NCBI GenBank assembly: GCA_019022495.1
Contig: JAFEKR010000106.1
Coordinates: 1 to 55,793, forward strand
From: Epichloe hybrida
Lineage: Eukaryota; Ascomycota; Sordariomycetes; Hypocreales; Clavicipitaceae
Reading direction: 5' to 3'
Length of the DNA: 55,793 nt
This document shows positions 44,079 to 53,019 of this stretch, piece by piece. Made by a program: the position numbers and the translations under genes. Positions within the stretch are counted from its first letter, which is position 1; every line of letters starts with the position of its first letter. The notes below the pieces were generated by a model. The model was not told the origin of the DNA, did not search any database, and worked only from the letters and a program-made list of their open reading frames with translations.

Positions 44079-44815
44079 ATGGTACCCCTACCTCTATTCA
44101 AACTCGCGTCGCTATTTGTGCGACACGTCTCCAAATATGGCGCCGTAAGCCCTCTCCCATCCCCCCTCCACAGACAGCCAGCCCGTGCTAAAGCCACGAT
44201 CAGAATCGAATCAAAGCCCAAGCTCACGATCATCCCCGATTCCGTGCATTCGCTGCCAAATACGGCCAACACATCCATCAACTGAACATGCGCCTCTCAG
44301 TCGCACTGCTGCGCGACCCCGAAGCCGAGCGTCGAGCCAAAGAACGCGCCGAGGCACCCACCGTCAAGACGGAAGAACAACACAAGCGCGACGAGGCTGC
44401 CAAAGAAAAGGCCAAAAATAGCTCTGCATCCTCGTCATCGTCATCGTCCTCATCGTCCTCATCCTCGAAAACATCCCGAATAAATTTTCAAAACGTGTGG
44501 AAGCGTAAATTCCGACCTTTGCCCGAAGGGAAAGCCGTGGACCTGTTCGCAGACGTCATCGGCGATGCTTTCATTCTCGGAGTGGCCTGCAGTCTGATTA
44601 TATACGAATCGAGGAAGGCCCTGCAGAAACCTGACGTGAATAAGCAGAGGATAGACGATCTAAGCGAGCGCGTGGAAGCAATGAGAAGGAGAGAAGAGGA
44701 GCTGGTCGAGGCAGAGGAGAAGCAAAGACGGAGGCTTGAAGAGCTAGAAGGTGCGCTTAGGGAGCTGAGGGACCCGAAGACGAAGTTGCCTATGCTGCCA
44801 ACACTGCAACCATGA
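44079..44815 (+). CDS. OPA3-like mitochondrial protein
   Basis: The protein has 225 residues in two exons, 44079-44144 and 44204-44815, with a 59-nt intron (GTAAGC...ATCAG). The start MVPLPLFKLASLFVRHVSKYGA joined to NRIKAQAHDHPRFRAFAAKYG is the OPA3 signature; the family is linked to mitochondrial membrane organisation and, in humans, to optic atrophy. A poly-Ser linker (about 13 Ser) follows a charged Ala/Lys/Glu stretch. A hydrophobic segment (DAFILGVACSLIIYES) then precedes a predicted coiled coil (RIDDLSERVEAMRRREEELV and onward). The tail is longer than in the animal protein, as is common in fungi. The molecular activity of the family is not established. Confidence 0.85.
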
Positions 44816-45339
44816 GCTTGTTCATTCTTTAGGCACAATGACCAAGAACGGACGCAGCCCTGCCACTGTAAAATTGGACAAGAATTCGAAAAAAGAAGGA
44901 AAAAGTGGGTTGGCTTGAGCAGTGCGCCGCGAGGCCATCGATGTTTAATCCCAAGGCGGGTTTTTTTTTTTTTTTTTTTTTTTTTTTGGGTGATCTTGAA
45001 GATGTGAAGATGTGAAGATGTAGATCTGTACAATACTCACTTTTCTTCTTCTTTATCGCAAATTACAAAATACACATAGATAGGCATCTTTAGCATGGCA
45101 TGACCTCACTCTGGCGCCGCAAGGGGTGGCAATCGTTATCGGATAGATCGAGGACCGGAAGGCAGGAGGCGAGAGCGCTCTTTCCACTCTCAATACTTCT
45201 GAAATTCCTCATGAGGATGCAATCTCTGCCTCATTCATGACAACACAAGATACCACGCAACTTGACTGACAGCGCCCTCTTCATTCCAATTACATTTCAC
45301 TGTGCGTCAGATCACCTCACAGAGAGAGGAAGCAGGCCC
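44816..45339. other. Intergenic with long poly-T
   Basis: A T-run of nearly 30 bases lies at about 44960-44987, followed by a GATGTGAA triplication near 44998-45020. No supported gene. Confidence 0.5.
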
Positions 45340-46099
45340 ATGTTTTCTTCACGTCTTCGCAGCAGGAAGGAATGGGCGCAAGTTGTTCCAGATTTCCTCA
45401 AACCTCCCACCAAATGGAAAGGTCAGTACTCCGCAGGCTTAGAAACAAAGCGGCTTCGTGCTCCTGACAGCGCAAGAATCAAACCTTCCCGATCACGATG
45501 TCGATTTCCAATTCTCATCGAACGGATGCAGAGAAGTCTTTCGCATCTTGCTCATGTCCAGCACACAAGCACTTGACAGTGATGAGAAGCAGAGGATTGA
45601 ACACCTTGCCGGTCAAGAATGTGCCAGGAAAGGAGTCATGCTTCTCTTGCAAGGTCAAGACGCAATGTCTCCGTGGATGAGACTTCAAATGCAGTATGTT
45701 GGCCTTCCGCATGAGTCGTCAGACGGTGTACGTCCTTACAACATGGCTGGCATATATAGCATGCTTCGGTACAACAACATCTCGCTCATGCCACTTTCGA
45801 GCGCTCACCAACTCATTACAACTATCGAAAACCTACGAAACCATTGCAATTCAGTGACCAACCATGGCGATGAGCCTGACGAGCAGGTGATGCGGAGGGA
45901 AATTGTTCGAAATTGTGTTCGTGGGCGTCCTTTGGCAGACTGTAAAATAGCAAACCTGATGTCGCGTACCACGGGATTGTCACATCTGGCTACCCTCGTG
46001 GAGACAGAAGAAGGGCAGCTGCGAATTTGCAATGCGTTGGGGGAAGAGGACGGACGTCGACTAATTTCATACTTTCAAGACGGTCCCAAAACATTGTAG
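45340..46099 (+). CDS. Hypothetical protein, spliced
   Basis: I do not recognise this gene. A short exon from ATG 45340 (MFSSRLRSRKEWAQVVPDFL, then KPPTKWK) can be joined through a 49-nt intron (45422-45470, GTCAGT...CTGACAG) to a long exon ending at 46099, giving 236 residues. The second part looks like a folded alpha-helical protein (CREVFRILLMSSTQALDSDE, NMAGIYSMLRYNNISLMPLS, LATLVETEEGQLRICNALGE) with no low complexity. This compositional quality and the in-phase intron are the evidence for a real gene. No signal peptide or membrane segment is seen. The frame is also open from within the intron, so the first exon is the weaker part. Confidence 0.5.
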
Positions 46100-47676
46100 C
46101 AACGCCGTCCGTGGCCCACAAACATGGAAGATTAAACGAAGGCCGGCATCAGTTCTGAGAAGCGATTTGGAGGTTTGACATGATTGATGACGCTCTTCAA
46201 GAGCACACGTCAGATTTATTCATTCTCTCACACAACCACCGTCGCAGATGGGCCAGACGTTGGGACCAACAAGGCTGAGTTGGACAAATATGGCCGATGA
46301 CCGCGGCGGTCGAATCAATCCGGGACCAAGAATCGAACCTCGGGCGGCGCTAACTTACCTCGTAGTAGGTGAGGCATGTGAGACATGATGATTGTCCCAT
46401 CTCTCAGCACCCATAAGCCCTGTTGAAAGAATTGCTTGCATCTGTATTTGCAATCGCATGATGATCAAACCGCCACCACACCCACACACGGAAAAGTTGA
46501 GGGAAAAGAAGAAAAGAAAAAAAGAGGAACTGCAGGCGTACAACGGCCAACAAGCAGACGTTCTACGGATCCGTACATTTGAGTGTGATGTCGGGCGTGG
46601 TTGGCTGTACCATCGGTGCACCGGGTGGGCACTGATGCAGCCACCTCCAATCAACGAACTGGCAGAGCCGCCGGGAGTGGCCGGGGCATGGGTGGCATGG
46701 GTACAGTTTTAGTAAGTGTGGCTTCCCGTCAGATGACAGATTCGCGTACATGTACGGATCCGTACGGAGTACGGAGTACATGGGGACCATTGACTATTTC
46801 TTGGTGGTGCGTGCGTGCTCCGTTGTATGTAGGGTTGTATTCCATGGAGAATAGGCCGAAGTGGCGTGTGTTGGTCCGGAACCGGGATGAGCTGGATTGA
46901 TAGAGGAGCTCTCCCTAATCCCTATGTACAGTGGGGGTACATGGTACATAAAAAGCTATTAGTAAGTGGTTGCAGGTCAGTCAGTGCCCGTGGGTCTGGC
47001 GGCCAAAGCAAGTCAGTGTGGCGGGGAGAATCGCATCATGACGGGGCCCTACGGACTAGTTAGTCTACGGATCACACGAATCTTTCGAAACCCGCCTCGG
47101 TCGCGCGAGCGTTGGGGAGAACCTTGGGTGTTGCCGAGCATGGACACAAAGAAAAGGAATTATCATCATCGCATATGTTCATAGTCAGTGGGTGGGGAGC
47201 CAGATCGGAAGGAACGGTGACGGAGTAGTCCGTACTCCGTAGTTAGTTGAGCTTATTATTATTATTAGGGCGTTGCATTGCGTCTGAGAGAATACAACAT
47301 GCACATATGTAGAAAGAAGAGCTGCTTCTGGTGCCATTGCATTGGCGATTCAGAGGCTCAGAAAAGGAGCGACGAATGAATGGGTCGAGAATCGACGATG
47401 GCGGAAAGATGCGAATTGATACAAGCAATTGTCCAGGACTATCATGAAGCAGAATATGGACAGCTGATACTGATGATTGACGGGTGACAATGTGACTAGT
47501 CCGTACGCAGGACAGCAACGACTAGATCTGACGGTGGCTGTAACCAATTGGGGAAAGCAGGTGGCGACTCGGTGACATGGACCACTCACAATGTGGTCAT
47601 GCAGTGTGGACCGTGGTCATGCATGCAATGTGCATGCAATGTGGCACATGTTGAGTGAGAAACGGCAGGGGCGCCC
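46100..47676. other. Intergenic, 1.6 kb
   Basis: No supported protein gene. It contains a pair of TACGGAGTA motifs (46763-46778), another copy at 47233-47241, an ATT triplet run near 47253-47266 and repeated CATGCAATGTG near 47597-47645. A tRNA-like B box near 46330 was considered and rejected. Confidence 0.5.
46763..46778 (-). repeat. Overlapping pair of TACGGAGTA motifs
   Basis: TACGGAGTA occurs at 46763-46771 and 46770-46778, sharing TA, next to a palindromic GTACGGATCCGTAC. It is the inverse-complement orientation of the pair at 30880-30895. Confidence 0.85.
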
Positions 47677-48126
47677 CTAGCTAGCGACCGACGGCAAGGG
47701 TGCTGATTGGCCGTGAGGGAGCCCGTAACCGCCGCCGACAACTTCTCCAATCACCTCGAGCCACACGGTGATTTGTCGTCCCAGACGCCAAGACTCCAGA
47801 GTGCTGCTGCCCGCCTCGATACATACACGCACAGTCCGGACGTACAGTAATAAACTCTCGAAATAATGAATAATGCCACCCACCTGCGGCCGCTCTCCCT
47901 CTGCCTCTGCCTCTGCCTCTGTGGCCTCGGACCTGTCCTGGCGAAGACGCCCCAACCGACCCCCATGCGCTGTTGCATCCTGAATGGCGTCAATGGTTGT
48001 CCCCACCGCTTTCCTTACGAGGCGGGGCGCCGGTGGCTTTCTACGTACTATTTCCACCTTGGCCGGGTTCTCCTCAGTGCTCACGCCTTTCTCGCAAGCT
48101 ATCTGGTCCATGTTCGCCGGGTCCAT
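47677..48126 (-). CDS. Small hypothetical protein
   Basis: This open frame of 149 residues starts MDPANMDQIACEKGVSTEEN. The N-terminal half is charged (VEIVRRKPPAPRLVRKAVG), then comes a Glu/Ala run encoded by a CTGCCT-type hexamer repeat (about 47897-47925). The C-terminal half has mild hydrophobic character (HYFESLLLYVRTVRVCIEAG). No family is recognised and there is no intron evidence. It may be a real lineage-specific gene or a chance frame. Confidence 0.3.
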   Translation of the reverse strand: MDPANMDQIACEKGVSTEENPAKVEIVRRKPPAPRLVRKAVGTTIDAIQDATAHGGRLGRLRQDRSEATEAEAEAEGERPQVGGIIHYFESLLLYVRTVRVCIEAGSSTLESWRLGRQITVWLEVIGEVVGGGYGLPHGQSAPLPSVAS

Positions 48127-49351
48127 GCTCGGGACGGGCGCCTACCCCGGCGGTTGCAGTCGAGGTATGCTTTGTATCCGATTGTCTCTTAATAAATCCA
48201 GCTATCCTTCTGCTACCGCCCACGTTAGAACCTCCCTGGACCTTCCTTCCCCTCCCCCCCTACAGCAACCATATACTCCCAGATTCACGTCTCCGACGCC
48301 GTCTTGTCTAATTCTCAGCAGCTTCAAAACACCCCCGTTCATGCAAGGAATAGAGAAACTCTCCTCATTCTGTCACGACTTCAGACGAAACTGCTAGTGC
48401 CTCCTACCTAGCCATATCTGGGCCCAGACAAAGAAGAACCTGAGATATCCCCGTCACGCAAAAGCGCACAACGCCGCAGATCAGACGGGTGGCATTTCTC
48501 GTCTCTCCCACATCTAAAACACCGTAGCGGAGAACATTCAGCAAGAGAAAACACTCGACAAGCTCCACAGGCTCTGCCGTCTCAGGAACATTTATGACAA
48601 TTCAACTACACCCCGGCCCGGTGAAAAGAGGGTGATGCCGTACGGATGCCTGCTGATCATTCACCACTGATTCTACCACGATTTCGCCATTCGGTACCGA
48701 GTCGTCAACTTCATCCGATACTGTGTCCGTCTCGCTAGCTGCCAGAGTCTGATACAAGGGCTTGAGTTAGCCTCGCCCCTGCTGGCTACGGCCCAGTCTT
48801 CTGGGTATAGCCTTGCTCTTGACCCATTTCTCTTTCCATATCAGAGTCACCCGAATTCCTCCCTCTGTTGGGAGATAAGTCATCTCTTTGTCTCCATCGA
48901 GATCTCATCCGGTCTCTTTTTTTTTTTTGCCCCACCTCCAACAGCTGGGGTCTGCCGGAAGCCACTTAATATCAACCCGCCTTTCATTTATTCACTTACT
49001 TACTTGCCTTCTTTTTCTTCTTTTTCTTCATTATCTTTTTTCTATTGTGTTGGTCTGGCTACCAGCACGCACTACCTATTTCTTCAAGTCTCCCACCTTA
49101 ATTTAATCAACTTGTACTATACACCCGCAAGAGAAAACACAAGCGCCCCGACGGCATATTACATTGATGCGGCTTCTTCCCGGGCACTTCTCACGGGCAT
49201 CCAATAACTAGACAACGGAGAAGCAAAGTGTGGAGATTTATCATTGCCAGGACATCGTCGCAAGGCAAAGGCTTGGTACATTTGGCAACAAAAGAAAAGG
49301 AAGCGAAAGAAAGTGTGTGAATAACAGAGCAGAAGATCAATACCTGGCGCA
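48127..49351. other. Upstream region and CT-rich leader of the small membrane protein gene
   Basis: The 1.2 kb contains no recognisable ORF. From about 48900 to 49060 it is strongly CT-rich (TTCTTCTTTTTCTTC-type runs), as in fungal core promoters and leaders. Confidence 0.45.
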
Positions 49352-49918
49352 ATGGGTAGACTGATCAAGAACCACTTGGGTCGATTAATCATCCTGACCG
49401 CGGCGACTTGTACGTCCTTCTCCTAACAAAACAACATCACCCCAAATCAAGAACCGGTCCGATATACTAACCAGTGTTACAGATCAGGTGGCTGCCGCTA
49501 TCGAAGGCTTTTTCTGGCCCAAAGTTTTCTGGGATTTCTTAACAAAGAATCTTGATGCCGCGGTCAAGCCTATTCCGATTTTGCAGTCCATAAACATACT
49601 ATTCGGACTCAGCATGCTCGCCCTGGAATGGCCGCTCGTTTTTGTTGCCGGCTCGAGTCTTCATCGATCCCTCGAATTCCGTCTTGCCATCCTGCCGCTG
49701 ACGGCAATTGCCTCGGTTCTCATGTATCAATCTACCAATCCAGCCATCTACTATGTGATTGGCATGGTCGTGTACTTTTGGGCCTATAGTGAAGGCGAGG
49801 TATGTAACATGCATGCTCAGGCTCTCCTGCGCCTCATGCTAATCAGACGCAGATAATATGCGCCAAACCATGGACATTACCGCAACGAGGATTGATGAGT
49901 TCTGGCACGAGAGTATGA
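49352..49918 (+). CDS. Small conserved fungal membrane protein of unknown function
   Basis: The protein has 146 residues in three exons: 49352-49409, 49483-49799 and 49853-49918. Introns are GTACGT...ATACTAAC...TTACAG (73 nt) and GTATGT...CTAAT...CGCAG (53 nt). Joined, it reads MGRLIKNHLGRLIILTAATY, QVAAAIEGFFWPKVFWDFLT, then alternating hydrophobic segments (SINILFGLSMLALEWPLVFV, LAILPLTAIASVLMYQS, AIYYVIGMVVYFWAYSEGE). About four membrane helices are likely. I recall very similar short proteins, with the same EGFFWPK and YFWAYSEGE blocks, across filamentous ascomycetes, all without assigned function. Exon phases and conserved blocks make the gene model strong. Confidence 0.85.
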
Positions 49919-51845
49919 TATTTCTCAACTGGACATCGCACCCCAAGTCCAAGATTTACGAGGGCCGACATTCTGGTTTCTGGCTCTCGATACGATTTCC
50001 ATTACCGATCATCCGATTATTTGTTTTGCATTTAGCGCGGCGTTATGAGTGATAGTGGTACTATTCATGATTTTAACCCTCACGGAAGCACTCAGCATGT
50101 CTGTGGATAGCGGCGACTTTTTCTTCTTCTTTTATTTCTTTTTCTTTTTGTTTTCTCATTCCCTGATGGGATTGCATGTCGGTATTCAGGGGGCAACTAG
50201 GATAGAGACGGCACAGAGCGATGCAAATGCAGGGGAATGCCATCATGTTCCATGTTGACCTCGTTCTTGAGCCAACTCACTTCTTGTACTGGGCCAGGAG
50301 AAGACGCATTAGGCTATCACGTCGACATTACAAGTGGGAAGCATACAGACTTGGCGCCAGCATCAAGTCGATTTTCCGACCAACCATTACTACATCATAG
50401 TTAGCGTCTATACTTTGATTCAAGGTGACAGGGGCACCAGATATCCGGAGGAGAATATGAACAATTGACGTCGAATCCAATGAATCGCGCTCATCATCTT
50501 TCGGCATGTTCTTGGAAGCCAGAAGGCCTAACTTACTCGCAACCCGTTAATAGGACTGTTCGGCCGTGACGACGGCATAAAGCCAGCGGCGAAACCTCCG
50601 TGTCAGACAGACCCCGTAATGGAGTCCACTTGTGGCTAGTCAGGAGGAGTCAGCCCAGCGTTACAGCCTTCGTCTGGTCTCGGGAACGTGAGACACGGAA
50701 TGTTGCCAAGATGAGCCTTACTATGGAGTATCCCACCAGGAGGTCTATTGAGCGAGAGTGACGAGACGACGAAAAGGGAAGAAAAAACAAGACGATCAAT
50801 TGCCGGGACAGAACAAGATTGAAATTGGATGGCAGCGGGAATATTTGCACAGACAGGTCTGTGCGAGCGTGCCGCAGCATTTTCACTCATGTTGCGATCG
50901 CGCAAGAGCAGAAGAAGGTATAGATTATATTTCAGAGATGAATCCAATCGTCGAGTTCCGCCCCCATCTCCGGCGACCGACTAGCAAAGGGGACCATCTT
51001 TCAATCCAACGGACGCTAGCATTTAGTGACATGGATTTGTCCATGGCTAAAAAAAAAAAAAAAAAGAGGCACAATGGCATCGTCTCCATCTGAAGCATCG
51101 AGGGCATATACGCACAAACTACGTCAGTTCGGTCCAGACACGGTTTGCCTCCACAATGACAACGGATTGACGCAAGGCCGGTGCGCCACGACGTGAAAGG
51201 AACTCTGAACAATTCACTTCTTCACGAAGCACGGTACCGTGAACGGCAATGGGACGTGAGGTCTACTAATAAGGAAAAAATAGGCGATTCTTTAGTCCTT
51301 GATGTTGAGCAACATGTCCAATTGCTACTACTATTTCTAAACTAAGAGCATCTTATTCTTAACCGCACCCGTCAATTTGACCAGAGTCATCTCCCCCACC
51401 CCCCGCCAAAAAAAAAAAAAAAGAAGAAGAAGAAAAACCACCAAAGGGCTCCTCCCCCTTCCCCTCCTCCCGTGAAGCCAAAAACGTCACCGCCGACCGA
51501 CTCACCCGTCACAGCAAAGTACCCACCCCACCGCCAATGACGTAGCTCCCCAGGCACCCCGCAACCGAGCTCCAAAGTCTAGCCAAAGCTCACAAAGCTT
51601 CATCTTATTAAAGGCCATTTCTCGCCCCCTTCCATCTTCCCCCACCCTCCCTTCTCTCCCCCTTCCCACACATTCAAGCAATCTTCCTCACGCATTCCGA
51701 AACAGAGAAGCCAGAAACGAGATTTCTCTTGACGAAGCTCACAAACTTTCATCTCCCTCACTCAAATTCCAAACGGGACCAAACCTCCCCCCCCCCCTCC
51801 TCTCAAAAAAAAAACCCTCACGCGATACCCCGCATCCAGCTCAAG
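49919..51845. other. Intergenic, 1.9 kb
   Basis: No supported gene. It holds T-rich and A-rich runs (50119-50160, 51049-51066, 51408-51437). The last ~250 bases are C/T-rich leader of the SBDS-like gene, with C-runs near 51788-51800. Confidence 0.5.
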
Positions 51846-52597
51846 ATGACCCGCGGCGAAGCCACACAGACAAAGATCCATTTCCAAGGCCGCAACGACG
51901 ATTTCCTCATCTTCGTAGATGACGTAGAGGTGTACAAGAAGTGGTTGAAGGGAGATACCTCGATCCCCCTAGCTCAATTCGTCTCTTCTTTCAAGATCTT
52001 CCACACCCACAAGTATGTTTTCATTCCTCCTCCTCCTCCTTCTTCTTCATCACCCGTTCCTTCGCAAATCTCCCGGCGTTGGTACGATTATCGTAGGGCC
52101 ATGATATCAATCATCAGTCGCTTCTGTTTCGTCATGCCTAGCTTCACAAGGCAATTCGCACAGCGAATAAGAAGCGATTGATGACTGACATCATGGCCCT
52201 ACGACAATCGCACGAACGTCGGGAGATCGATCTACAAAGTCCGATGGATCAACGGCAATGATTCACCCCGCCGATGCGATGACGAAGCCATCTCCGAACA
52301 AAAGAGCCTTGGAGACCTTCATAAGCCGTAATTCGGGTTGAAGGCTAGGCGAAGAGGCCAGGGACCGGATGAAAGTCCCAAGACTTGGCACACACACACC
52401 CCATGATGAAAGCGCAGCTCACTGACGAATGGACGGACCATAGGCAAGGCAACCAGGGCACGTACGATGCTGCTCCCAAGCACATTTTGGCCGCAGAGTT
52501 TGACACAGAGGATGAGGACGAGGTCATCAAGAAGATCCTCAAGGAGGGCTCCATCATTAACTTTCACTGTCCTCCCCCTGCGCTCATCTGTGTTTAG
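51846..52597 (+). CDS. SBDS N-terminal-domain protein (Rtc3-like)
   Basis: The protein has 106 residues in two exons, 51846-52012 and 52444-52597. Exon 1 reads TRGEATQTKIHFQGRNDDF, LIFVDDVEVYKKWLKGDTS, FVSSFKIFHTHK. Exon 2 continues QGNQGTYDAAPKHILAAEF and DEDEVIKKILKEGS. This is the single FYSH/SBDS N-terminal fold, like yeast Rtc3/Hgh-type short proteins (about 111 residues) implicated in RNA metabolism, rather than the three-domain ribosome-maturation factor Sdo1. The split AAG codon fits conservation on both sides. The intron is 431 nt, several times the local norm, because it carries the foldback element at 52068-52227. The last residues (INFHCPPPALICV) do not match family tails I know; they may be diverged or altered. 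Confidence 0.8.
52068..52227. repeat. Foldback (long inverted repeat) element inside the intron
   Basis: Left arm 52068-52125 and right arm 52170-52227 are 58 nt each and about 51/58 complementary, separated by a 44-nt loop. The shared core GTAGGGCCATGAT is perfect. Six of the seven differences are transitions. Transcribed in either direction it would form a long hairpin. It looks like a small foldback transposon or hairpin-RNA precursor; there is no coding sequence. Confidence 0.88.
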
Positions 52598-53019
52598 AGC
52601 TGTCTCCTGATGAAGATGCTGCTGAACAATACTTCAGCCTTCTGGGCAAATCAGGCGATGATGATGATGAGGTATGGATTTTTTTTGGTAAGGCATGAGA
52701 TATCTACTTCCGACAATTCGGAAATTTTTGTACTTTTACGAAAATGAAGACATGGATCGCAGTCGACGTGGCACACAAGGCTTGGCCGCGTCCAACATGT
52801 CTCGCACTCATTAGTTGCTAGATAGCAATCAATGATCTTCTCGTACCCGGAAACGGTACTACTATTAATATTATCATGACTTGTATAATTATGCCAGTGC
52901 AGTGCCAATGCAGGCTGCCGCCATGCTACTCGAAAAGGCGCCAGCTACCCTCAAATACGCTCGCTCAGTATCATTTGCACGACACGACCCCATCGACTTA
53001 ATGCAGCTCTCTAATGATG
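52598..53019. other. Intergenic, 0.4 kb, convergent
   Basis: A short GATGAT run lies at about 52657-52671. A frame encoding SPDEDAAEQYFSLLGKSGDD at 52602-52672 ends in a GT site, but I cannot link it to any gene. Confidence 0.4.

Noticed and set aside
46290..46370. Possible tRNA on the minus strand with a B box GGTTCGATTC
   Set aside because: The T-arm can pair, but no A box, acceptor partner or acceptable anticodon loop is found at the right distance. At best it is a tRNA-like fragment.
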